Below the pieces are notes generated by a model. The model ran no database searches. It was not told the DNA's origin and worked only from the letters and a program-made list of their open reading frames with translations. The position numbers and the translations under genes were made by a program. 28,628 nt of DNA from Ruminococcus sp. (GTDB lineage: Bacteria; Bacillota; Clostridia; Oscillospirales; Ruminococcaceae), in the NCBI GenBank assembly GCA_029063695.1, contig JAIDNR010000216.1, positions 1-28,628 on the forward strand, in the 5' to 3' direction. Below, in pieces: positions 22,689 through 28,628 of the stretch; position 1 is the stretch's first letter, and each line of letters opens with the position of its first letter.

Positions 22689-23209
22689 AAGAAATCCTTG
22701 ACTGGAAATATAATCGTTTTGGTATTACTCAGCTTGAAGAAAGTGAAGTAAAACGGCTTGTTTCCTGTATGGAGAAAAACGGGGTTAAATGCAGTCAATA
22801 CAGCAAGTCCATTACAATTGCCCTCACTTATAAAGATATAAAATTTGTCTGTATCAGTTATGACCCAAGAGGAATTAAAGCACCATCTCCGCAGATTTGT
22901 GCAGGCATTTTTCCCGACCAGATTATTTTTGCCGACTGTTTCAGCGACATCGACGAAAATCATCTGCATATTGGGCGAATTGCCAGAACTACAGGCGACA
23001 AGGAACTTGACAAACTTTTTTCGCAAATGGCTTTTCATTCTCCGTTATGGGAGGAAGATATTTTTGCATGGCTGATTGACACAATATCCGACAGTGAAAA
23101 TTGTTATCCCTATGAAGATGAATTTGAGGAACTCCGCTGTGAAATAATGGAATATGAATATGAAATGCAGAAAAAATATCTTACTGAAAAAACAGTGAGA
23201 CCATATTAG
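22685..23209 (+). CDS. Unknown protein coupled to the phosphatase-like gene
   Basis: 174 residues, family not recognised. It starts MKEILDWKYNRFGITQLEESE, has a central alternating segment (SITIALTYKDIKFVCISYDPRG) likely in beta strands, then GRIARTTGDKELDKLF, and a strongly acidic helical end (YEDEFEELRCEIMEYEYEMQ). No signal or membrane helix is seen. The ATG overlaps the phosphatase stop (ATGA, 22685-22688), with AAAGGAG a few bases upstream inside the phosphatase gene. It can therefore still be translated, but it may have been built as a partner of that protein. It ends 16 bases before cysS. Confidence 0.72.
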   Translation: MKEILDWKYNRFGITQLEESEVKRLVSCMEKNGVKCSQYSKSITIALTYKDIKFVCISYDPRGIKAPSPQICAGIFPDQIIFADCFSDIDENHLHIGRIARTTGDKELDKLFSQMAFHSPLWEEDIFAWLIDTISDSENCYPYEDEFEELRCEIMEYEYEMQKKYLTEKTVRPY

Positions 23210-23225
23210 AAAGGAATTTTTTTAT

Positions 23226-24638
23226 ATGCAGATATATAACTCACTTACAAGAAAAAAAGAGGAATTTATACCACGTGAGGCAGGTAAGGTCAGTATGTAT
23301 ACCTGCGGCCCGACCGTGTATCACTACGCACATATAGGCAACCTCAGAAGTTATATTATGGAGGATATTCTTGAAAAGTACCTCAGATTTACAGGTCTTG
23401 ACGTTAAGCGTGTAATGAATATCACGGACGTGGGTCATCTTACAAGCGATGGTGATACAGGGGACGACAAAATGCTTAAAGGTGCAAAGCGTGAGCATAA
23501 GACAGTCATGGAAATTGCAAAGTTCTATACTGACGCTTTTTTTGCCGACTGTGATAAACTCAACATAAAGACTCCTGATGTTGTTGTACCCGCTACTTCT
23601 TACATTGACGAATTTATCAGAGTTATTTCTGTACTCATGGACAAAGGCTATGCTTATGAGGCAGGCGGAAATATTTACTTTGATACTTCAAAACTTGAAA
23701 AGTACTATGTATTCAATGACTTTACAGAAGAAGATTTGGCTGTCGGAGTACGTGATGGCGTTGAGGAGGACGAAAACAAGCGTAATAAAGCCGACTTTGT
23801 ACTCTGGTTCACCAAATCGAAGTTCGATTCTCAGGAACTTAAATGGGATTCTCCGTGGGGTACAGGCTATCCTGGCTGGCATATCGAATGTTCGTGTATA
23901 AGCATGAAGAATCTGGGTGAATACCTTGATATTCACTGCGGCGGTATTGATAATGCATTTCCGCATCACACAAACGAAATCGCACAGAGTGAAGCTTATC
24001 TGGGACATGAATGGTGCAATTACTGGTTTCACGTACTGCACCTGAATACAAACAGTGGTAAGATGAGTAAATCAAGCGGAGAGTTTCTTACAGTATCACT
24101 TCTTGAGGAAAAAGGCTATGACCCTGTTGTATACAGATTCTTCTGCTTGCAGTCGCATTACAGAAAGTCACTTGTATTCTCATGGGAAAATCTTGACAAT
24201 GCAAAAACAACTTACAATAAGCTTATTGCAAAAATCAAGCCTCTTATTTCAGATACCTATGAACCTCTTGACAAGGACGAATATGACAGGCTCATGAAGA
24301 ATTTCAATGACGCACTTGATAACGATTTGAATACTGCCCTTGCAATTACTGCTGTATACGATGTACTGAAATCGAATGCCAATAACTTTACAAAACTTGC
24401 ACTTTTTGAGGAATTTGACAAAGTTCTCGGACTTAATCTTATTGAAAATGCAAGAAAAATCATTGAAGCACCTGCGGAGGAGATACCTGCGGAAATCATG
24501 GAACTTGTTGAGCAGAGAAAGTCCGCAAGAAAAGAAAAGAATTTCGCACTTGCCGATGAAATCAGAGACAAAATTACCGCACTCGGCTATGAAGTCAAGG
24601 AAACAAGACAGGGTACGGAAGTAAATAAAATTAAGTGA
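23226..24638 (+). CDS. cysS: Cysteinyl-tRNA synthetase
   Basis: Charges tRNA-Cys. The protein is 470 residues, a normal class I monomer. The N-terminus CGPTVYHYAHIGNLRSY contains the zinc-ligand Cys27 and the HIGH-like HIGN at 36-39. WHIECSCISMKNLG, and GGIDNAFPHHTNEIAQSEA with the other zinc ligands, follow. KMSKSSG lies near residue 280. The C-terminal helical domain ends with RKEKNFALADEIRDKI and GYEVKETRQGTE, both typical. GAAAGGA precedes the ATG. Its position shortly after cysE fits a cysteine-related grouping. Confidence 0.96.
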   Translation: MQIYNSLTRKKEEFIPREAGKVSMYTCGPTVYHYAHIGNLRSYIMEDILEKYLRFTGLDVKRVMNITDVGHLTSDGDTGDDKMLKGAKREHKTVMEIAKFYTDAFFADCDKLNIKTPDVVVPATSYIDEFIRVISVLMDKGYAYEAGGNIYFDTSKLEKYYVFNDFTEEDLAVGVRDGVEEDENKRNKADFVLWFTKSKFDSQELKWDSPWGTGYPGWHIECSCISMKNLGEYLDIHCGGIDNAFPHHTNEIAQSEAYLGHEWCNYWFHVLHLNTNSGKMSKSSGEFLTVSLLEEKGYDPVVYRFFCLQSHYRKSLVFSWENLDNAKTTYNKLIAKIKPLISDTYEPLDKDEYDRLMKNFNDALDNDLNTALAITAVYDVLKSNANNFTKLALFEEFDKVLGLNLIENARKIIEAPAEEIPAEIMELVEQRKSARKEKNFALADEIRDKITALGYEVKETRQGTEVNKIK

Positions 24639-24648
24639 GGCTGTTGCT

Positions 24649-25167
24649 ATGGACAATGAATTTTTAGGCGGAATGCTGATACTCTTTATAATTTTTTATG
24701 TGGTAATAATACTGCTGTCGCTTGCTGTGGCAGTTCTCAGTATTATCGCACAGTGGAGACTTTTTGAAAAAGCAGGCGAACACGGCTGGGCTTCTCTTAT
24801 ACCCATATACAACTACTTTGTCATGACTAAAATAGCAACAGGAAATTATCTTCTTGGCTGGATATATATGGGAATATGTGTTGTCTATACAATAGTTTCA
24901 GGTGTATCAAGTTTTATGCTGGGATTTTCCTCAGACAGTGAAACAGTTGGCTTTGCATATATTATGATGATGCTTGTCCTTTTTGGTCTTATGATTCCGG
25001 TGTATGTAATTGCAGGATATGTAAGCTATATGTTCAGCAAATCATACGGTAAGCCGACTTTATGGAATGTCTGCATGATATTTCTTTCACCGATTCTTAT
25101 GATAGTCATGGGATTTGATAAAAATACTTACTATGTCGGACCAAAGGGAATACCAAAGAATTTTTAG
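24649..25167 (+). CDS. Four-helix membrane protein (DUF5684-like)
   Basis: 172 residues with hydrophobic helices near 8-33, 65-90, 100-128 and 137-157. After the first helix comes QWRLFEKAGEHGWASLIPIYNYFVMTKIATG. This KAG-x-x-GW-x-x-LIPIYN motif is the hallmark of the small DUF5684 membrane family, sometimes misannotated as signal peptidase. Function is unknown. The first codons follow GTGAGG ten bases after cysS, so it is likely co-transcribed. No catalytic motif is seen. Confidence 0.78.
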   Translation: MDNEFLGGMLILFIIFYVVIILLSLAVAVLSIIAQWRLFEKAGEHGWASLIPIYNYFVMTKIATGNYLLGWIYMGICVVYTIVSGVSSFMLGFSSDSETVGFAYIMMMLVLFGLMIPVYVIAGYVSYMFSKSYGKPTLWNVCMIFLSPILMIVMGFDKNTYYVGPKGIPKNF

Positions 25168-25195
25168 GATATAAGGGATTAAAGGGTGATGTAAA

Positions 25196-25921
25196 ATGAA
25201 AAAAATATACTGCTCACTTATAGTTTTTTCAATTTTTCTGACAGGCTGTGATGCTGTTGATGAAACGGATTATCAGTATTCCGAAAATTCATCATCACAA
25301 ACCATAACAAGTCAAAATACAGAATCGGAATATGACAGCTATGTTGTTTTTGAGATTGAGGGTAATATAGAAAATGAAGATGTTGACAACGCTGTTGAAA
25401 TAATTGAAAATCGTGTAACCGAAAGCTGTCCCAATCTTAATTATAATATTTATTCGGATTATGATACAAAGATATTTCGTCTTGATTTTGACCGCACGGA
25501 AAAATGGTCAGAACTTTTTATTGAAAATCTTATACTGCATAATTCCGTTGAGTTAAGAAAAGGTGATTCTCAGTCAGGCACATTGGTTATTGATAAAGAA
25601 AATATTGCGGACGCAGAAAGTTATTTTGCAGAAAATTACCTCAACTGGGTTGTGCGTATTGATTTTGACGAAAAGGGGAGCAGTTTGTTTGCAGATGTAA
25701 CAGGTGAACTTGCCGGTACTGATATTCCTGTTTCAATATGGGTCAATGATGAACTTATATTTGCTCCGTTGGTTTCCTGTGCAATAACTGACGGAAGAAC
25801 TGTTATTACCGGTAACTTTACAGAAAAGAGTGCGGAAGAACTTGCTGAAAAAATACGGTCTGAATTTTTACCGTATTCAATATCGGTGAATGAATATAAA
25901 CTTGCTGAGAATTATACTTGA
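25196..25921 (+). CDS. Lipoprotein with a SecD-like extracytoplasmic domain
   Basis: 241 residues. The signal MKKIYCSLIVFSIFLTGC carries a lipobox (LTGC, Cys18), so it is predicted to be lipid-anchored outside the membrane. After a Ser/Gln-rich linker, VVFEIEGNIENEDVDNAVEII starts a ferredoxin-like unit. The segment from about 125 contains IADAESYF, VVRIDFDEKGSSLFADVT, ELIFAPLVS and GRTVITGNFTEKSAEELA. This follows the P1 head subdomain of SecD/SecDF, which has a similar APxV...GxxxITGNFTxEEA pattern. None of the SecD transmembrane channel is present. It may be a duplicated, detached secretion domain or a new ligand-binding use. The promoter of glyS overlaps its stop codon. Confidence 0.75.
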   Translation: MKKIYCSLIVFSIFLTGCDAVDETDYQYSENSSSQTITSQNTESEYDSYVVFEIEGNIENEDVDNAVEIIENRVTESCPNLNYNIYSDYDTKIFRLDFDRTEKWSELFIENLILHNSVELRKGDSQSGTLVIDKENIADAESYFAENYLNWVVRIDFDEKGSSLFADVTGELAGTDIPVSIWVNDELIFAPLVSCAITDGRTVITGNFTEKSAEELAEKIRSEFLPYSISVNEYKLAENYT

Positions 25922-25946
25922 CAAAATATGCAGATTGCTGTAAAAT
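25918..25946 (+). promoter_or_regulatory. Probable promoter of glyS
   Basis: TTGACA (25918-25923) overlaps the stop of the lipoprotein gene. TAAAAT (25941-25946) lies 17 bases downstream. A TATAAT at 25946-25951 would have 22-base spacing and is less likely. No T-box or other leader fits in the short distance to glyS. Confidence 0.7.
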
Positions 25947-25983
25947 ATAATAGATAATTATATCTGAAAGAGGTATGTTTAAT

Positions 25984-27390
25984 ATGTTAAAGAATACTGA
26001 AAAAGTAATGGACAAAATCGTTGACTTATGTAAATCAAAGGGATTTGTTTATCCCGGTTCTGAGATTTACGGCGGACTTGCTAATACATGGGATTACGGT
26101 CCTCTCGGTGTACTTCTTAAGAACAATATCAAGAACGCATGGCTTAAGAAGTTCGTTCAGGAGAATAAGTACAACGTGGGACTTGATTCCGCTATACTTA
26201 TGAATCCTCAGACATGGGTTGCATCGGGTCACATAGGCGGTTTCTCAGACCCTCTCATGGACTGTAAGGAGTGTAAAACACGTCACCGTGCAGATAATCT
26301 CATTGAAGATTTCGACGGTACAAATGTTGCAGGCTGGAGCAATGAGAAGATGATGGAATATATAAACGAAAAAAACATCGTCTGCCCGAACTGCGGAAAG
26401 CAGAATTTTACTGATATTCGTCAGTTTAATCTTATGTTCAAGACATTTCAGGGAGTTACAGAGGACAGCAAGTCCGAACTTTATCTCCGTCCCGAAACAG
26501 CACAGGGTATTTTCGTGAACTTTGCAAATATCCAGCGTACAACACGTAAAAAAGTACCTTTCGGAGTTGCACAGGTAGGAAAGTCATTCAGAAACGAAAT
26601 TACTCCCGGTAACTTCATTTTCCGTGTCCGTGAATTTGAACAGATGGAACTTGAATTTTTCTGCAAGCCGGGTACTGATTTAGAGTGGTTCAGCTACTGG
26701 AGAAGTTTCTGTAAGGATTTCCTCCTCACTCTCGGTCTTAAAGAAGAAAATCTCCGTCTCCGTGACCATGACCCTGAGGAACTCTGTTTCTATTCAAAGG
26801 CTACAACCGACTTTGAGTATCTTTTCCCGTTCGGCTGGGGTGAACTTTGGGGCGTTGCCGACAGAACAGACTACGACCTTACTCAGCATATCAATACAAG
26901 TGGAAAGTCCCTTGAATATTTTGACCCTGAGACAAACGAAAAGTATATTCCTTATGTTATTGAGCCGTCCCTCGGTGTTGAACGTCTTTTCCTGTCTATC
27001 GTAACTGAGGCTTATGATGAAGAAGAACTTGTTTCCGTTGACAAGAACGGCAAGGAGAAAAGAGAAGTTCGCACTGTTATGCACCTGCACCCTGCTCTTG
27101 CTCCGTACAAATGTGCTGTACTTCCTCTTGTAAAGAAGCTTACTCCTAAGGCTGAGGAAGTATATGAGATGCTTTCAAAGAAATTTATGTGTGATTTCGA
27201 CGAAACAGGTACAATCGGAAAGAGATACCGCCGTGAAGATGAAATAGGTACTCCTTTCTGTGTTACTGTCGATTTTGATACTATTGAGAAAGATAACTGT
27301 GTAACAGTTCGTGACCGTGATACAATGGAACAGGAACGTGTTGCTATTGATGACCTTGTTAAATATCTCGAAGAGAAAACTGCTATATAA
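25984..27390 (+). CDS. glyS: Glycyl-tRNA synthetase (alpha2, eukaryote-like type)
   Basis: Charges tRNA-Gly. The protein is 468 residues, a single-chain homodimeric class II enzyme rather than the GlyQ/GlyS heterotetramer. It has VYPGSEIYGGLANTWDYGPLG at the N-terminus, RPETAQGIFVNF, motif 2 FRNEITPGNFIFRVREFEQME, and motif 3 GVERLFLSI. The C-terminal anticodon-binding domain includes YRREDEIGTPFCVTVDFD. An insertion near 90-135 has two CxxC pairs (CKECKT and CPNCGK), a likely zinc site. ATG 25975 is too close to GAAAGAGG, so 25984 is preferred. Its stop overlaps the next start by one base. Confidence 0.96.
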   Translation: MLKNTEKVMDKIVDLCKSKGFVYPGSEIYGGLANTWDYGPLGVLLKNNIKNAWLKKFVQENKYNVGLDSAILMNPQTWVASGHIGGFSDPLMDCKECKTRHRADNLIEDFDGTNVAGWSNEKMMEYINEKNIVCPNCGKQNFTDIRQFNLMFKTFQGVTEDSKSELYLRPETAQGIFVNFANIQRTTRKKVPFGVAQVGKSFRNEITPGNFIFRVREFEQMELEFFCKPGTDLEWFSYWRSFCKDFLLTLGLKEENLRLRDHDPEELCFYSKATTDFEYLFPFGWGELWGVADRTDYDLTQHINTSGKSLEYFDPETNEKYIPYVIEPSLGVERLFLSIVTEAYDEEELVSVDKNGKEKREVRTVMHLHPALAPYKCAVLPLVKKLTPKAEEVYEMLSKKFMCDFDETGTIGKRYRREDEIGTPFCVTVDFDTIEKDNCVTVRDRDTMEQERVAIDDLVKYLEEKTAI

Positions 27391-28016
27391 TGGGAAATCT
27401 TCTGACTGAACTTAATGAAATGAGACATAATCTTTCAGCAGCCCGCCCTGTAAAAAGAACAAAACCGCCTATGGTTTACGGGTTGAAAAAAGACCCGTTG
27501 GGCGATATTTATCAATCTGCTGATAAGCTTATCAATGAAGGGGAAGTATATTATGGTGTGATAGTTCAGGCAAATGAACTGCTTTTTCACAAATACAATC
27601 CCTTTAATGTCAATTATTCATGCGACTGTCCAATGAATATCATATATTCAAAAGATAATTTTTTTAATGTTTATCCGGAATTGCTTCATGAAGCGGCAAG
27701 TTATATATATTCTTTCAAAAATACAGAAAACGCACCACCCGAAATAAAGCGGATTGTTGATTCTGTTACAGATGAATACGAAAGATTGTTTAATGTTCCC
27801 GTATATGTAAAAGATATTCCGGCAATAATGGAAATCGCACCGGAAGTATGCAATGCAACAGTTTATTTTACAACTGTTATGGTTTTCAGACAGCATCTGC
27901 CGAGAAAGTATCTAAAAGGCTGGTTTTTACCAATAATTGCCTGCGATGACTGCTGTTCTGTTATGGTTCTGCCAAAAAAATACTGGACTGAAAATTTTAT
28001 CAGGTATCTTTGGTAA
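27390..28016 (+). CDS. Unknown protein downstream of glyS
   Basis: 208 residues, family not recognised. The start TAATG overlaps the glyS stop by one base, implying coupled translation. The N-terminus is basic (NLSAARPVKRTKPPMVYG). The middle, VYYGVIVQANELLFHKYNPF, seems globular alpha/beta. Cys occur in pairs (CDCP near residue 79, DDCCS near 190), possibly a metal site. No signal or membrane helix is evident; the hydrophobic ATVYFTTVMVFRQHL and GWFLPIIA segments are short. No ribosome site beyond those within the glyS end is seen. The next gene has its own promoter, so this gene ends the glyS unit. Confidence 0.74.
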   Translation: MGNLLTELNEMRHNLSAARPVKRTKPPMVYGLKKDPLGDIYQSADKLINEGEVYYGVIVQANELLFHKYNPFNVNYSCDCPMNIIYSKDNFFNVYPELLHEAASYIYSFKNTENAPPEIKRIVDSVTDEYERLFNVPVYVKDIPAIMEIAPEVCNATVYFTTVMVFRQHLPRKYLKGWFLPIIACDDCCSVMVLPKKYWTENFIRYLW

Positions 28017-28025
28017 AAATAATTA

Positions 28026-28054
28026 TTGACAATTTTAAGAAAAAATGGTATAAT
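28026..28054 (+). promoter_or_regulatory. Consensus promoter of the SCP2-like gene
   Basis: TTGACA (28026-28031) and TATAAT (28049-28054) are exactly 17 bases apart, 35 bases upstream of the next start codon. Confidence 0.9.
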
Positions 28055-28089
28055 AATTATATCAATAAAAAAAGAGAGGAATTTTCCCC

Positions 28090-28452
28090 ATGAAATTAAG
28101 TGAACTTTTGGCTATGCTCAGAGACAAGGCAGAGAAATTTGACGTTTCAGGCTGTAATTTTCTTGCAATCAATTTCAGAATGACTGATATTGAAGAATCC
28201 GACATTGATAATGATGACCAGAAAAAAGAACCGGGTATCTTCTATATCGAGGTCAAGGACGGCAGAGTTGATATTCAGCCGTACAGATACAATGATACAA
28301 ACTGCACCATCTGCATGAAGATGAAGAACTTTCTTAAACTTATGGACAGAAAACTTGATGCTGTATTGGCATTTACCACAGGTATTCTTAAAATTGACGG
28401 AGACATCGGCAAAGCTCTTGAATTTTCCGAACTTCTCAAAAAAGCTGAGTAA
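28090..28452 (+). CDS. SCP2 sterol-carrier-domain-like small protein
   Basis: 120 residues, cytoplasmic. The C-terminal half ICMKMKNFLKLMDRKLDA, AVLAFTTGILKIDGDIGKAL and EFSELLKK follows the SCP2 lipid-binding pattern (a helix, then F-x-x-G-x-L-x-I-x-GD), and the central strands IFYIEVKDGRVDIQPYRYND fit the sheet. SCP2-like proteins bind lipids or acyl chains; the ligand here is unknown. GAGAGGA with nine-base spacing precedes the ATG, and the gene has a consensus promoter, so it is probably well expressed on its own. The fold assignment is by motif only. Confidence 0.8.
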   Translation: MKLSELLAMLRDKAEKFDVSGCNFLAINFRMTDIEESDIDNDDQKKEPGIFYIEVKDGRVDIQPYRYNDTNCTICMKMKNFLKLMDRKLDAVLAFTTGILKIDGDIGKALEFSELLKKAE

Positions 28453-28490
28453 TATTAAAAAAGCACTCTCTTAAATAGAGATACGCATAT

Positions 28491-28545
28491 AGAAATTTTT
28501 AGCCATGGTATTTTGATTATCAGTCAAAAATACTATGGCGTTTCT
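28491..28545 (+). repeat. Imperfect inverted repeat after the SCP2-like gene
   Basis: CCATGGTATTTT (28503-28514) pairs with AAAATACTATGG (28527-28538) over 12 pairs including one G-U. The stem extends past a bulged A by two more pairs around a loop at 28517-28523. AGAAA (28491-28495) and TTTCT (28541-28545) add an outer arm. Only three T follow closely, so it is at best a weak terminator. It might instead be a repeat-family element. Confidence 0.55.
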
Positions 28546-28546
28546 A

Positions 28547-28575
28547 TTGACATAACAGTTTTTGTGATGTATAAT
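28547..28575 (+). promoter_or_regulatory. Consensus promoter cut off by the contig end
   Basis: TTGACA (28547-28552) and TATAAT (28570-28575), spacing 17. The transcribed gene is lost because non-genomic adapter sequence begins within a few bases. Confidence 0.75.
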
Positions 28576-28577
28576 AT

Positions 28578-28628
28578 CAGTATCTTCTAGACATCTGGCG
28601 CTGCCGACGACTTAATAGGTGTAGATGT
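28578..28628. other. Nextera sequencing-adapter contamination (not genomic)
   Basis: Bases 28578-28610 align without gaps, 28 of 33, to the reverse complement of the Nextera read-1 transposase adapter, with CGCTGCCGACGA (28599-28610) exact. CTTAATAG (28611-28618) equals the reverse complement of the i5 index CTATTAAG (S518, from memory). GTGTAGATGT (28619-28628) matches the following P5 arm GTGTAGATCT with one mismatch. The order and spacing adapter-index-P5 are exactly those of a read-through. This tail should be trimmed, and nothing biological should be read into it. Confidence 0.95.

Noticed and set aside
28578..28628. Structured RNA or repeat at the right end
   Set aside because: The apparent GC-rich motif is Nextera adapter plus index, not genomic sequence.
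1..28628. CRISPR array, prophage, integrase, transposase or tRNA genes
   Set aside because: No regularly spaced direct repeats, phage structural genes, recombinase motifs or tRNA-like cloverleaf with GGTTCGAATCC were seen on either strand by eye.

Overview
The window looks like a chromosomal contig from an anaerobic, low-to-moderate GC Gram-positive of the Clostridia, most likely Ruminococcus or another Oscillospiraceae. This is inferred from a T-box leader, strong AGGAGG-type ribosome sites, TTGACA-17-TATAAT promoters, TTG starts, a HydE [FeFe]-hydrogenase maturase, an alpha2-type glycyl-tRNA synthetase and a long-form LeuA. No rRNA, tRNA, CRISPR array or transposase was found. All genes that can be supported lie on the + strand.

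Layout. (1) 1-17.6 kb is a branched-chain amino-acid region: leuA, ilvB, ilvN, ilvC, ilvD, leuC, leuD, leuB, ilvA and ridA. It covers threonine and pyruvate to the 2-keto acids of Ile, Val and Leu, with only the transaminase missing. leuA is under a T-box with a CUC (Leu) specifier. ilvBN lies behind a different device: a 35-codon leader peptide rich in Ile and Val codons, followed by an intrinsic terminator and a candidate antiterminator. Poorly characterised genes are interleaved: a two-helix membrane protein, a small WFEWG protein, an acyltransferase-3 protein, an acidic helical protein, a frameshifted methyltransferase, a GNAT acetyltransferase, a small acidic protein and a DUF815-type ATPase. 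(2) 17.65-22.2 kb holds nadA, hydE, two tandem paralogues that look distantly related to peptidase U32, and cysE. This suggests an Fe-S/cysteine-linked group. (3) 22.2-25.9 kb holds a frameshifted tyrosine-phosphatase-like gene, an unknown gene coupled to it, cysS, a four-helix membrane protein and a lipoprotein resembling the extracytoplasmic domain of SecD. (4) 25.9-28.5 kb holds glyS with its own promoter, an unknown gene overlapping its stop, and an SCP2-like gene with its own promoter.

The last 51 bases (28578-28628) are not genomic. They match the Illumina Nextera read-through adapter, including an 8-base i5 index, so the window ends at a contig edge. Two genes, the methyltransferase and the phosphatase, each carry one frameshift. 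In both cases a T4 run that would need to be T5 explains it, and in both cases the lost frame ends in an ATGA overlap with the next gene.

Most interesting points: two unrelated attenuation systems controlling neighbouring steps of one pathway; the tandem U32-like pair with conserved cysteines between hydE and cysE; the stand-alone SecD-domain lipoprotein; and the adapter tail. Family assignments were made by eye from sequence motifs. No database search was run.
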